DNA of 64,000 nucleotides from Ariolimax columbianus (taxonomy: Eukaryota; Mollusca; Gastropoda; Stylommatophora; Arionidae), in the NCBI GenBank assembly GCA_036924085.1, contig JAVGWX010000019.1, forward strand, positions 17,592,131 to 17,656,130, given 5' to 3'. The translations under genes and the position numbers were made by a program. Positions 43,135 through 54,479 of the stretch are shown piece by piece. Position 1 is the stretch's first letter, and each line of letters begins with the position of its first letter. Under the pieces are notes generated by a model. That model was not told the origin of the DNA. It did not search any database and saw only the letters and a list, made by a program, of their open reading frames with translations.

Positions 43135-43392
43135 CCCTCTCACCCCACTCTGTTTCATTTGACTCCATCCCACAGTCACACCCTTGCACAACTTTCACAC
43201 GCGCCCTCGTGGTAAAGCCCTTCCATTGCACTTTGGTTGGGCTAGCTTCTGAGGGCGAATAACCTTGCATAGGTCCATACAGATGCACACATGCATCCAA
43301 GCACTGGTTTATGCGTCCTGATATCGCCCAATTGACTACGGTCTGGGGTGGAAAATAGTGAGGCAAACATCTAAGAAAAAAAAAAAAAAAAG
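43135..43392 (+). mobile_element. Dispersed SINE-like repeat, about 250 bp (copy 2)
   Basis: Same blocks as 2035-2300. It ends in an A16 tract at about 43376-43391, the best evidence for a poly(A)-tailed retroposon. Confidence 0.75.
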
Positions 43393-43394
43393 AA

Positions 43395-43710
43395 ATGAGA
43401 TTTTACAGAAGAATGTTGAAAGTTATTATGGATTACAAAGAAATCGAACAACGTTGTTATTGAGACAACATGTTGGATAGCTGGACGGATAGCATGCCAA
43501 GCGATCAAAGGTGAAACTCATAACTGACACGTGATAAAAGGAAATTGAGGTCCACGATTTAGAACGCCTAGCGGTAGGGCACCTCCAGTACTGTATTATA
43601 TCAATAATTTGGCAATTCTGAAGTTGCTAACTCCATTCACAACCTTGTTTAAATGTGTCCTTCGACATTCAAGAAAGGAAACAGTACCCACTTTCCCCGG
43701 GATCCACTAA
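43395..43710. other. Unassigned spacer
   Basis: Nothing recognised. Confidence 0.3.
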
Positions 43711-43712
43711 GA

Positions 43713-44412
43713 TCATCATCATGTGGCATGTCCTTTGCAGAACGTCGCTTCCATCACAGCCTGTCTGAGAGAAACACGCTCTTTTGCAAAACCTCTAGCC
43801 TGCTGCAGAGTCCAGCTCAAGCATTCCTTGACAAATTGGTGCGATCGCCTTCTTGGTGTGCCTCTGCATCTCTTGTCCGACACCATACCTTACATTACCA
43901 TTTTTTCAAGACGGGTGGGTCTTTTGATGTTGCCAATGTATTAACATTTTCTGTTCTTGGTGGAATGTATGTGCCTTTTCACCTTTATGCCCGTCTCTAT
44001 GCCCACCTATGTGCCCACCTCTATGCCCACCTCTATACCCACCTCTGCCCACTTTTATGCTCACCTCTATACCACCTCAATGCCAACCTCTATGCCCACC
44101 TCTGCCCACCTCTATGCCCACCTCTATGCCCACCTCTGCCCACCTATATGCCTACCTATATGCTCACCTCTGTCCACCTCTGCCCACCTCTATGCCCCCT
44201 CTGCCCACCTCTATGCCCACCTATATGCCTACCTCTATCCTCACCTCTGCCCACCTCTGCCCACCTCTATGCCCACCTCTGCCCACCTCTTTGCCCACCT
44301 CTATGCCCACCTCTATGCCCAACTCTAATCGAATATATCTATTCTTCTTTTGTTTCAGCCCCTGGTATTCTGAAGACCTTTCTATAACATTTCGACTTGA
44401 AGAACTAGCTTC
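43713..44412 (-). mobile_element. RTE-A LINE 3' end with internal array
   Basis: Minus strand: the 3' tail (GAT)n is at 43713-43723, preceded by the coding 3' end of RTE-A (the same GACATGCCACATGATGATGA junction). Upstream, RTE-A sequence CAGAATACCAGGGGCTGAAA, related to the LINE at 31.8 kb, borders the array. Confidence 0.85.
43978..44328 (-). repeat. 10/12-bp array from RTE-A coding
   Basis: Units CCACCTCTATGC and CCACCTCTGC alternate over 350 bp. The flanking LINE has CTCTATGCTCAACTCTTGCC (as at 31747), and the last unit reads CTCTATGCCCAACTCTAATC before normal RTE-A resumes, so the array grew from this segment (minus strand, part of IRQELSIEQNW coding). Plus-strand M/P/T/H-rich ORFs are artefacts. 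Confidence 0.88.
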
Positions 44413-44770
44413 TTTTCCATCAGGTAAGATAGAATATAATACGAATATTTTCTAAATAATTGCGCAATATTGTGAACTTTTCAACAAAGAAAAAAAAACA
44501 TTGCATAATGTAACTCAAATGCTAGAACATGATGAACAGGCACTCTTCGTAATTATTCAGAAGCTCAGAAAAATATGTATCAATATTACAGTCACACCAC
44601 GAATCTCGCATTTGGAAAAGTCACACGGTCTGTAGGTTATGGGAGCGGTGGCAATGATAATGTCGTGTTTGTTTCATCTACAGCTCGATTCAGGATGTCG
44701 TGTTTGTCTCTTCTGTTTGCTTGGTATTTGAATTGTAATTTTTTTGTTTGTTAACGTTTATAGGTTTTAG
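44413..44770. other. Unassigned spacer
   Basis: Nothing recognised. Confidence 0.3.
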
Positions 44771-44789
44771 TGTACTATGTAGTAAAGTC

Positions 44790-45537
44790 TGGAAATATCA
44801 AATGGAGAAAAGAGAAAGGGAGAATGAAGGAAAGGTAGAAGGAGAACACATCGGGAGAGATGAAGAGGTAGAGAGATACAGAAAGAGAGAGAGAGAAAGA
44901 GAATGAGGACCGGAAGGAATGGTAGAGAAAGAAAGATAAATAGGGAATAAAGAAAAGTGTAGGAAAGAGGGCGAGGAAGAGAAATTGGGAAAGAGAAACA
45001 CACACAAATAGAGAACGTGACAGAAACAAAAGGAGATGATATACCGATGCAAAGAAACATGTGAGAGCGGGAAAGACAGAAGAGGATGAGAGTGAGAAAA
45101 AGTGAGAGTGAAAGGAAGAGAACGATAGAGGGAGAGAGAGAGTTGAAGAGTGATTTGAGAAAGAGAGCACGAAAAACATAAGGAAATAGAGAGATAGAGA
45201 ACAAGGAAGAGAACTAATTGAATGAATACAGATAGAAGGATAAACAAATAGAGAGGCAGTGAGAAAGAGAAATGAGGACAAAAAAGAGAGAGAGCGAGAA
45301 AGAGGAAGCAATAGTGATAGAGAAGGGTGCGAAAGAAAAAGATGGAGCGAAAAGGATACCCATAGAGAACGAAATAGTGAGAAGAAATAAAAGTGTGTTA
45401 TCAAAATGAAGAGATTGATAAAGATAAATTAAGAAAGATAGCGAAGAAAAGAAAGATGGAGTGGAAGACAGAGAAAAGGATAAGGAAAGAAAGGTAAATG
45501 GAGAACACACCAGGAGAGATGAAGAGGTAGAGAGATT

Positions 45538-45588
<51 letters not shown>

Positions 45589-45649
45589 CAAAATGTGAAA
45601 TGAGAAACAAAAATGCATTTCATGCAATAGCTACAGATGAAAATAAGTG

Positions 45650-45693
<44 letters not shown>

Positions 45694-45725
45694 AGAGAGA
45701 GAGAATGGCGAGAGAAAGTGACAAG
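44790..45725. repeat. (GA)n-rich purine tract, about 930 bp
   Basis: GAGAGA- and GAAAGA-type sequence with pure (GA)n runs at about 45545-45590 and 45654-45690. A block AGGAGAACACATCGGGAGAG + ATGAAGAGGTAGAGAGA at about 44838 recurs at about 45500, so part is a long duplication. Minus-strand S/L/F ORFs are low complexity. Confidence 0.92.
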
Positions 45726-45774
45726 TGCGAGAGAAAGTATATACGAGGCTAAATAAACGATACGTATTAATAAC

Positions 45775-46140
45775 ATCATCATCATGCAGCATGTCTATGC
45801 AGAACGTCGCGCCCATCACAGCCGGTCTGAATGTAACTTACCCTCTTGCCAAATCTCCAGCCTGCTCCAGAACCATGCCCAAGCATTCCTTGACACATTG
45901 TTGCCATCGCCTTCTTGGTCTTCCTGTGCATCTCTTGCCCCGTATGCTATCTTCCATTACTGTTCTCTGAAGATCGTTGTGTCTTTTGATGTGGCCAAAG
46001 TATTTCAATATTACGTTCATGGTGGATTTTATGTCTCATTTATTCTCTATGCACAACTCTTGTCCAATGACTGCATTCGTATTATTTTTTTCGCTCCATG
46101 TTATTCTGATAATTTTTTAATAACATTTCGACTTGACGGA
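45775..46140 (-). mobile_element. RTE-A LINE 3' end
   Basis: Minus strand ORF 46020-45838 encodes KYFGHIKRHNDLQRTVMEDS and a GRPRRRWQQ run, the RTE-A C-terminus. Tail (GAT)n at 45775-45785. A 364-bp SINE interrupts it at about 46140, and RTE-A-like sequence resumes at about 46640. Confidence 0.85.
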
Positions 46141-46645
46141 TTTTTCTTCTTCGTCGTTCGTTCTCAAACTCCAGCTACCAAGTCCTGAACGTTATCAATT
46201 CCTGCTGCCAAGTCCTGAACGTTCTCAAACTCCCGCTACCAAGTCCTGAACGTTCTCAAACTCCCACTACCAAGTCCTGGACGTTCTCAAACTCCCACTA
46301 CCAAGTCCTGGACGTTCTCAAACTCCGGCTACCAAGCCCTGAAAAGAGCTTTGTAAGTAACAGGATGTAGTCAAGAGAACGGAATGCGATGGAATTTACA
46401 GCTTGACTGCGATATTTGCAACTTTAGGTCCGACATATCCAATATCAGCTTGCCATTTTTGGGGTACCGGGTTAGCCTTCCCTTTTCGATCCCTTCTCCT
46501 TAGCCTTATTTAGCCTGTTATTTAGTATCAACATACGGAGGTAATGTAGTATCTAAGCAGCTCTGATTTGCTGGCCCTCAAGCTGGCACTCTGCTTCGGG
46601 TCTCTGAACGCTACAGCTCCTCCGCTGCTCATCATCCTGATCCCG
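46140..46645 (-). mobile_element. 364-bp SINE with internal 31-bp array, inserted in RTE-A
   Basis: Minus strand: 5' end GGGATCAGGATGATGAGCAG at about 46640, 3' end with GAACGACGAAGAAG at about 46145. The last segment before the tail is repeated about five times (46165-46340). The flanks GACTTGA and GACTCGA look like a diverged TSD in RTE-A. Confidence 0.8.
46165..46340 (-). repeat. 31-bp array from the SINE 3' end, about 5 copies
   Basis: Unit GTTCTCAAACTCCCGCTACC + AAGTCCTGAAC. In the other SINE copies the corresponding CGTTCTCAATCTCCCGCTAC is single. Confidence 0.88.
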
Positions 46646-47099
46646 ACTCGAAGTACTCAATTCTCTTCCTTGAGGTTTGGGTAGCTGTCCATATTTTGCA
46701 GCAGTATGCTGCTACGGTCAAAAAAATTGTTCTCAAAATGTTCACTTCTGTTGCTTTGCTTGGATTCTGTGATAGTTTCCTTCAGATAAACGAATACAAA
46801 TTTATACTTTACTATTTTCCCAAAATTCAACCATAGACAGTATTTTTTAAATATTTCAGGCAGTGAAAAGACGTTTCCCTTTTTCTTCTTCTGCTCTTCT
46901 ATCAAACTGCTTGGACACAATAGTCACGACTCCTTTTCTGCTTGTTTTAGTGCCTGTTTTTGTACTATTTTGTCTGCATTTGACATTACCGATTTAAAAC
47001 TTTTTGGTTGACATGTCAATTCATATTTAATTGTATTCCAGGCTTTCAGCCACTCATTCCATCCACTTTATTTGGATTTCCTCCTGCAAATGATCTTGT
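46646..47099. other. Weak RTE-A remnant, then unassigned
   Basis: GACTCGAAGTACTCAATTCT at about 46644 aligns with the RTE-A GACTCGAATGATTCGATTCT. Beyond about 46720 nothing is recognised. Confidence 0.4.
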
Positions 47100-47112
47100 A
47101 ATCCTGGTATTC

Positions 47113-50037
47113 TTCTTCTTCTTCGTATGCTGTCAGACGTCAACTTGAATTTGTTCGAAGAAAGCAGCTGTCATCCTGAGGCTGTCGACACTGCCATAGA
47201 GCTTGTCTAGTGTTGCCACTGGTGTTGGCCACATGTGCTTTCTCTGGTCCTCGTATGTCGAGTAATTTTGCAGCAGATGTTCAGCGGTTATTTTTCCTGT
47301 ACCACAAGGTACATTCGCCAGTGCCACCTATCTTTAGTTTATTGAATAGATGGTATCTCAGGCTGTTGTGGACTGTGCGGAGTCTGAAGACCACGACCTG
47401 CTCTCTTCTGTTCAACTGGTAGTGGGCATCATTTTGTGTGTAGCCGGTATGTTCTATTTCCCATTTGGCCATGTATCTGGCCCTAATAAACCTTTTGAAC
47501 TCTTCGTAGGTCACACTAGAATCTGGTTGTGGTAGTCTTGCACCTTCATTTTCCAGTCTGTCTGCCTCCTCGTTGCCTTGGATGTTACAGTGGGATGGAA
47601 CCCACTGTACCACTACTGTTTTTTGGTGCGGCCTGCTGGCATAGTTGACAGAGTACTGCTCTTAAATCATTAAGTTCGGTATTTTTCTGGCTTTTTAGTG
47701 CTGTAACAACGGCCAGGGCATCTGTAAACAGGACTATCTGGCTTGCATTGCTTTCGCCTGTCAGCATTGCTTTTAATGCATCCTTCAGTGCCTCTGCCTC
47801 CGCTCTGAAATTGCTTGAGTATTTTCCAGTTGCCACTGACAGTGTTATTTTTCTACCATTTGTTAGGCTCAGGAATACCCCTGCCCCTCCGTTCTGTGTT
47901 TGTTACAGAACCGTCGGTGAATGCATAGATCCACTCCATGCTTGGGTAGTTTTCCGCTATGTACCTCAGCGTTATGTCTCTTCTTTCTTTTTTTCCGTCT
48001 GGCTGTTCTTGTTTCCAATACCTGGTATATTTTCTACCACCTCCGGAATTATATGCTGCTTCCATGTGGGCTTGCGTACAATAGGGATAGGCTTTGCTAT
48101 TGTTAAGGTGTGCATAGGGTCTTCGCTCATCTTTGCTTTGGTTATTTCTGCAAAGTTTCTCCACTTCAGTTTCCCTTTTTGCAAATCCATTTAGTCTCTG
48201 ATGCATTGGATGGTCTGTCAGTCTTCTGTGTTTCTCTGTTTGCTGCTGGGCTCTGCAGTATCTTCTGTCGATCATGGATTGCAGATTTGTAATCTTTTTA
48301 AGTTCTACAATTGGCGTTGATTTCATGCCTCCTGTTATAACTCTCATGACTTGGTTTTGAAGTTTGCTAATTTTATCAAAGTTCGCCTTTGCTGCTGTTG
48401 TCCATGCCGCAATGCCATACTCGAGAACTGGTCTCACTCTTCCAGTGTACAGTTTCTTTAGTATGCTTTCGTCTACTCCCCAGCTTGTGCCAGCAAGTTT
48501 CCTCATGATGGCCATTCTTTGTCTGGCTCTCGTTCGGTTTCTCTCGGTCTGACTTTTCCATGTCATACGCTGATCAAATGTGAGGCCAAGTAGTTTGAGT
48601 TGTCGTTTGGCCGCAGATATTTGCCGTTTAGACTTATTTTTGTGTTCTGTGGTTTATTTGAAAGCGAGAGTATCGTACATGTTGTTTTTTCTTCATTTAT
48701 TTTGACCAGCCATGATTTCGCCCACTCCTCCAACGATGTTAGAGCCTGCTGCATCCGATTGTTTGCTACGGTGAGATTTTTTTCAGAGGTCCATATAGCC
48801 AGATCGTCTGCAAACATGGAGCTGTGGGCTCTTCTTCGTATATTCTCTATGATGTTGTTTATATACACCAGAAAAAGTGTGGGTGACAGTACTCTCCCTT
48901 TGGGTGCTCCTTGCTCCAGTGTCACCTTTTTGCTCATCTGCCCTTGTACTTGAACTCTGGCTGTTCTGTTTTTGAGGTAGTGGCTGATCCATCTGTACAT
49001 TTTCCCACAAACTTCACTTCTTCGTAGCTTGACTTTAAGTCCCTCTTTCCACGCTTTGTCAAATGCCTTCTCTAGATCGACCCAAACCGCTACTGTATGC
49101 TTTTTCTGTTGGTAAGCATACTCTATTTCCTGTGCTATGAGAGTGACCTGGTCCTCAGTGGATCTGTGTTGTCTAAATCCTGCTTGCCGTGGAATTAATA
49201 TGTGTTTTTCTTCCAGGTGCCACATCAGTCTGGTGTTTATCATACGCTCCATCAGTTTTCCTACACAGCTCAGTAGACTGATAGGCCTGTATCCATTTGG
49301 ATCTGTTCTATCTTTCTCTTTCTTTGGTACTGGTATAAGTACAGCATCTTTCCATGCCTGCGGTACAATTCTCTTTTTCCAGCTTTGGTTCAGGACTGAT
49401 AGTAACTTCCTCTTTGCTGTTTGGCCCAACCCCATCAGCATTTCGTTTGTTACCCCATCTTTTCCTGGCGATTTCTTTTTCTTTAAAGTTCTCATGGTCT
49501 CATTCATTTCATTCATCGTTAGTTTTGCCATCATGTGCTCCTCTGGTGCAATATTGATGTTGTCGTGGCTCTTTTGTTCTTCACTAATGTCTGTATGCCT
49601 GTCTGTAGGGACATCAATGTGGTTTGCTCTGGCATAATGTTCTATAAAGGCGTTTGCTGCTTTTTTCCGGTAAGCATGTTGTCACCCTGCTTGATGGTAA
49701 TTTGTTTATTTGATGTTGTTTCGTCATTCATGGCTCTGACTGACTTCCATAGTTTGTTCCCTTCTTTATCTAGATTGAGGCTTTCTGTTTTTTTTCCCCA
49801 ACTGTCTCTTGTTATTTGGTTCAGTGTTCTTTTGTATTTCGCAGTGATGGCCTTGAGGGCGATACTTGCTTCCATGGATTGCTCTCTCTCCCTCTGCCAT
49901 GTCCCTAGCTTTTGAGACTTCATCCTCAGCTTTCTGCAGTTCATGATTCCAATATGGCTTGTAGTTTTTCCTTGCCCCTCTTGGGATGGTTTCGGTGGCT
50001 ACTTGCAGTATTGCTTTGCTTAGGCTTTCCACCATAG
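47113..50037 (-). mobile_element. I-like LINE, 5'-truncated, 13-bp TSD
   Basis: The TSD AATCCTGGTATTC is perfect at 47100-47112 and 50038-50050. On the minus strand the 2925-bp insert begins at MVESLSKAILQVATETIPRG (between EN and RT) and ends GACGTCTGACAGCATACGAA(GAA)n. The RT is open over 49534-48563 (KKKSPGKDGVTNEM, YRPISLLSCVGK, VWVDLEKAFDKAW, SSMFADDLAIW). Frameshifts follow at about 48565, 47850, 47585 and 47300. RNase H AFTDGSVTN, FRAEAEALK, LFTDALAVV and GNEEADRL are all present, so the RNase H deletion at 35.03 kb is private to that copy or its lineage. Confidence 0.95.
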
Positions 50038-50074
50038 AATCCTGGTATTCAACAATCAGCTATTCACTGCCAGA

Positions 50075-50450
50075 TACCAGGTTGTTGTTGTTGTTGTTGT
50101 TGTTGTTGTTGAATGCTCACAATGAGTAGTATTGCTCTTTTGTGCGCCCTAAACGACGTTAAGTGGCTGATTGTCGTAGCTTTCCTCACATCCCGAGCGT
50201 GCTGATGAAGGTGGACCAGGATCTTCCACACGGTTGGGCTATGCTTACCTTCATCCGCATGTCGCTCACTACTACGAGGATCACGTTAATCCCTCACCTT
50301 GTCAGGTTCCAGGAAGGGATACGAGAAAGCCAAGGTGAGGGTCTTGTCCAGTATGTTTTGCCTGAACCTGACTAACATGTCAGATCAGTATATTTTTCCT
50401 TCCCGCTAAACATCAGGTAGTCAAAAACTATACTTCTTTTGCCGCAACTC
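50075..50450 (-). mobile_element. (CAA)-tailed SINE-like element, copy 2
   Basis: Minus-strand tail (CAA)n at 50080-50112. Body shares GAATGCTCACAATGAGTAG, CGAGCGTGCTGATGAAGGTG and CATCCGCATGTCGCTCACTA with the plus-strand copy at 54480-54875. Confidence 0.8.
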
Positions 50451-50494
50451 ATTCTGGTTAACCATTATAGAGTACTTTTTAAAATTCTTTTTTT

Positions 50495-50765
50495 AGTTTA
50501 TGTGTTTGCCTAACTGGCGGGGGTGCGCCTATTCCACCCCAGCCCGTAGTCAATCTGGGCGATATTAAGAAGCATAAACCAGTGCTTGGATGTATGTGTG
50601 CATCTGTATGTACCTATGCTAGGTTTGTGCGCTCTCGGAAGCCATCCCAATCAAAGTGCAATGAACGGGCCTCACCCTGAGGACGCGTGTGAAAGTTGTG
50701 CAAGAGTGTGACTGTAGGACAGTCAAATGAAACAAGAATGTGACTGTAGGACAGTCAAATGAAAC
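50495..50765 (-). mobile_element. Dispersed SINE-like repeat, about 250 bp (copy 3)
   Basis: Reverse orientation of the repeat at 2035-2300. At its 5' end the AATGTGACTGTAGGACAGTC + AAATGAAACAAG block is duplicated. Confidence 0.75.
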
Positions 50766-50829
50766 AAGCAAAAAGAGAGAGGAAAGGGAGCCAGAGCTGA
50801 TCTGTACCAGTTAATAGCTGGTTGTTGAA

Positions 50830-50912
50830 TGCCAGACGTAGCAGACGTACCAAGGTGATCCGCAGCCACATAGCTGGAGGAGTTCAAATCCTCGTTCCGG
50901 GCTCAGCGGTGG
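50830..50912 (+). repeat. tRNA-like sequence
   Basis: GAGTTCAAATCCTC at about 50880 fits a B box with paired T stem (GAGGAG/CTCC-like), and ACCAAGGTGATCCGC lies upstream as a weak A box. Likely a SINE head. Confidence 0.4.
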
Positions 50913-51004
50913 CCTTATCTGTGGCCTATCCCAGTTCCGCTTCGTACTCTGGTCGCACTGACCTAACCCTCAGAGTAATTTTTTTCTCCAAGTTATGTAT
51001 CCTA

Positions 51005-51250
51005 CTTCTTCTTCTTCTTCGTTCGTTCTCAATCTCTGAAAGGGCTTAAGTAGCATAATGTAGTCCAGAGAACGGAATGCGTTGTGTCGTAGTTTACAGC
51101 TTGGCTGCGATATTTGCACCTTTCGGTCCAACACATCCGACTTCAGCAAGCATTTTTTGAGTACCGGGTTAGCATTCCCTCTTCGATCCCTTCTCCTTAG
51201 TCAGTCTGCCTTGCTGCAGCCTGTTATCCAGGATCACCACGTGGAGGTGT
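51005..51250 (-). mobile_element. 364-bp SINE, 5'-truncated copy
   Basis: Minus strand: truncated at TACACCTCCACGTGGTGATC and ending GAGATTGAGAACGAACGAAG(GAA)n at about 51005. About 90% identical to 20852-21215. Confidence 0.88.
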
Positions 51251-51494
51251 ACACTGTTCTATCGACTAAAGCCTATATACCACCAATCATTCTAGAAATT
51301 CCAACCAAGAACGGAGTTTTTTACATCGATGGAGCGTGACATTGCCTATATTCTTCGTCCCAAACTACTCTGATAACATAACATCTGTGACATGCCATCT
51401 CTGTTCTTGCTGTTATCAGCCTGGACTTGCTATGTGATGTTGGTCATTTGGGACGCTTCCATCTTTTTTTCTCTCTTTTGTGATACTTGGCTTT

Positions 51495-51530
51495 CATTTC
51501 TTTCAATTTTTTTTTTTTTTTTTTTTTTCT
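51495..51530. repeat. Poly(T) tract and short duplication
   Basis: T-run of over 20 flanked on both sides by TTGTGATACTTGGCTTTCAT + TTCT (51478 and 51535), a direct duplication that could be a TSD of a lost or unrecognised poly(A) insert. Confidence 0.6.
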
Positions 51531-51559
51531 TTTTTGTGATACTTGGCTTTCATTTCTGT

Positions 51560-51660
51560 TATACATGCTGAAGTCAGATGCACTGGGCCGACAGGCGCAA
51601 AATAAAAACAACAGTGTAACGCACACACGCCTTGGGGAATAGATAAATAAGGCGAACGCA
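51560..51660 (+). mobile_element. tRNA-derived SINE, 5'-truncated
   Basis: GCTGAAGTCAGATGCACTGG, then GCCTTGGGGAATAGATAAAT and an A-rich end; this is the 3' half of the complete SINE at 55770-56015 (-). Confidence 0.8.
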
Positions 51661-51839
51661 ATAAAAAAAATTATGTGATTGTATAAAAAAAAAATTTTGA
51701 GTAAATGTTTATTAGTTCTACAACAGACACTGCCATCTAAGATTAAGTGTTTGAAACGTAATTGTACAAATCAACAGCTTGTTTTGGAGGTGGGGTAGCC
51801 AGTTTTCTTTCTTGATGTCTGTCCTTCTGATACACTGCA

Positions 51840-51950
51840 CCAAAAACCCATTTACAACTGAGTCAACTGGAGCTGTCGGTAACAGGCGTTGAACCCTGTA
51901 CCCCCGCCGTGAAAACAAGTGCTCTACCACTATTCAAGTCAGATACACAA
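51840..51950 (-). repeat. tRNA-like SINE head
   Basis: Minus strand: GTGGTAGAGCACTTGTTTTC (A box of a GTAGAGC type) and CAGGGTTCAACGCCTG (B box). Related to 14785-14840 (GTAGAGCACTCGCTTTACAA). Not a functional tRNA: acceptor arms do not pair. Confidence 0.55.
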
Positions 51951-52019
51951 GTGTAGGAATTAGCGCAGCATGCTAACTTACACTAAAAATAGCTCTGTCG
52001 TAGTTTCAAGCTAGCTGAA

Positions 52020-52565
52020 TCAAGTAGGTTACGAGTCCAATTCTCAGTCTGACAAACAGAAGTTTGCGAGTTGAATTCTCAGTCTGACAAACAGAAGGTT
52101 GCCAGTTCAATTCTCAGTCTGACAAACAGAAGGTTACCAGTTCAATTTTCAGTCTGACAAACAGAAGGTTACCAGTTCAATTCTCAGTCTGACAAACAGA
52201 AGGTTACGGGTCCAATTCTCAGTCTGACAAACATAAGATTGCCAGTCCAATTCTCAGTCTGACAAACAGAAGGTTGCCAGTTCAATTCTCAGTCTGACAA
52301 ACAGAAGGTTGCCAGTCCAATTCTCAGTCTGACAAACAGAAGGTTCCCAGTTCAATTCTCAGTCTGACAAACAGAAGATTGCCAGTTTAATTCTCAGTCT
52401 GACAAACAGATGATTGCCAGTTTAATTCTCAGTCTGACAAACAAAAGGTTGCCAGTTCAATTCTTAGTCTGACAAACAGAAGATTGCCAGTTTAATTCTC
52501 AGTCTGACAAACAGAAGATTGCCAGTTTAATTCTCAGTCTGACAAACAGAGGGTTGCAGGTCCAA
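52020..52565 (+). repeat. 35-bp array carrying a B-box-like motif, about 15 copies
   Basis: Unit AATTCTCAGTCTGACAAACA + GAAGGTTGCCAGTTC. Each unit carries GGTTGCCAGTTCAATTCTC, close to the T arm and B box of a tRNA (GTTCRANNC). Variants are GTTACGAGTCC and GATTGCCAGTTTAA. A tRNA T-arm-like ACGAGTCCAATTCTC at the left edge may be the founder. Confidence 0.9.
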
Positions 52566-52569
52566 TTCT

Positions 52570-53640
52570 CTATCTGGGACGGGGTAAGACAACACCAGGA
52601 GGTTGTCTTTTGGAAGTCCAGGCAAGGGGACGAACCATTCTTGCAGTAGAGTGTTAGGAAACTGTAAGGCAAAAATGTTTGATCTAGCCATGAATTTGGT
52701 TTGTTGAGCCATATGTTGTGTGTTGTGTGGGCATTGGGGGTATGTTGTTAAGGTTGAGAGTCCACCTTCTGCTCCACTCCCGACTACCACATCAACAAAA
52801 TTAGCAAAATTAACTTGAATTTAGTTTCACACACATCTATATCAAGGCAAATGGAATAAGAACTCTTTTCGATTAAAACAGGAATTAGTTTTCATAAGGT
52901 ATCTTAAAAGCTTGTAAGTTTAACAAAGAAACAAACGATTCCATTCAAGTGTCTTGAAGTTGGCAACTGAAAATTATGTAGCTTTTAAAGTGGCTAGATG
53001 TATTCTAGGAGTAAAATTTTCTTCAATGCGATATTTTACGGAAGTGTAGCCTTGAACTGACTGTTGCCTTTATTAAAGTCATTGAAGATAAAATCTGAAG
53101 GCAAAAGAAGAAGAAGATGATGATTATGAAGGTGAGAACCGCTCACATAAAATCATCCCCTACTTTCATATGTTGAAGTAAAACTGCAAAATTATAACAA
53201 ATGATAAAATACAGTAGAATGTAAATTGATGGAAAATTAGCATGTAGTACGCAACCTTGAATGAACATTATCCCATGCATGAATTATGTGTCATTCATAA
53301 TGAATGATGACGGTAGTTATGTGAAGAATCGAACCTCAGACTGTTATTTATATGGTGCGTTGGCGTTCAATTCATGTGTAAAGCATAGCAGAGCAGTTTG
53401 AGCGTCACTCTTCTAACCAATGGTACACGGGTTTGAAACTTTGGTAAGATCTAGATGGTAATTCTGTTAGAGGTTAAATAAAAAACATGGCTATATATTG
53501 CGTTGCAACTGCACGAACAAGCGGTCTTTAATCCTAAATTATATCAATTCTAACGGTGGGTCCCACATCTATGGATTAATAATGGACGACCCGTTCTTCA
53601 GCATCGGTTACACCGTTGTGGGTCCCAATTTCTCTTCTAA
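52570..53640. other. Unassigned region with one tRNA-like segment
   Basis: At 53378-53440 GCATAGCAGAGCAGTTTGAG and CGGGTTTGAAACTTTG are spaced like A and B boxes. Otherwise nothing was recognised. Confidence 0.4.
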
Positions 53641-54330
53641 CGGTCTCTGTCTTGGGTCACGGTGGACCAGTGGATAACGAGTGGGTCCAAACTTCTCTTC
53701 TAACGGTCTCTGTCTTGGGTCACGGTGGACCAGTGGATAACGATCCTATCCCTTGGGCACGTTAAACTTCTCTCTGTAATCCGATCCCTTGGGCACGCTA
53801 AACTTTTCTCTGCAATCCTATCCCTTGGGCACGCTAAACTTCTCTCTGCAATCCTATCCCTTGGGCACGCTAAACCTCTCTCTGCCATCCTATCCCTTGG
53901 GCACGCTAAACTTCTCTCTGCAATCCTATCCCTTGGGCACGCTAAACCTCTCTCTGCAATCCTATCCCTTGGGCACGCTAAACTTCTCTCTGCAATCCTA
54001 TCCCTTGGGCACGCTAAACCTCTCTCTGCAATCCTATCCCTTGGGCACGCTAAACTTTTCTCTGCAATCCTATCCCTTGGGCACGCTAAACTTCTCTCTG
54101 CAATCCCATCCCTTGGGCACGCTAAACTTCTCTCTGCAATCCTATCCCTTGGACACGCTAAACTTCTCTCTGCAATCCTATCCCTTGGGAACGCTAAACT
54201 TCTCTCTGTAGCCTGTTTCTAGGGCCGCCATTTGAAGGTAGTGTAGCGTCTTGATAAGCTATAGTTCTCTCACCCTGAAGGAAGCAGCCAGCTATTAGTA
54301 GCTTGGTGCTGTCAACTCATGCTCTGCGGC
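53640..54330 (-). repeat. SINE-related region with 36-bp array, about 13 copies
   Basis: Two copies of GGTGGACCAGTGGATAACG (tRNA A-box-like) precede the array at 53661-53745. The array unit is GGCACGCTAAACTTCTCTCT + GCAATCCTATCCCTTG, 36 bp (53750-54210), open in several frames (LGHAKLLSAILS). On the right the sequence GTAGCCTGTTTCTAGGGCCG and CAGCCAGCTATTAGTAG match the 364-bp SINE copy at 850-1000. The unit may itself derive from the SINE segment GATCCCTTCTCCTTAGCCAG, but this match is weak. Confidence 0.7.
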
Positions 54331-54479
54331 ATTTTGGCCCAAGTTGAGTACAAGACTGGTTCATTCCTAACCACAGAGGATGTATACGGTTATGTTGCGC
54401 AGGATATTTGACAAATTGAGATTTGTTTCTCTGGAGCTGTTATGTTTAGCTTGAGGTCTTGCATTTCCAGTTACTACCT

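Noticed and set aside
44767..45819. Ser/Leu/Phe-rich minus-strand ORFs resembling membrane proteins
   Set aside because: Translation of the GA-rich tract.
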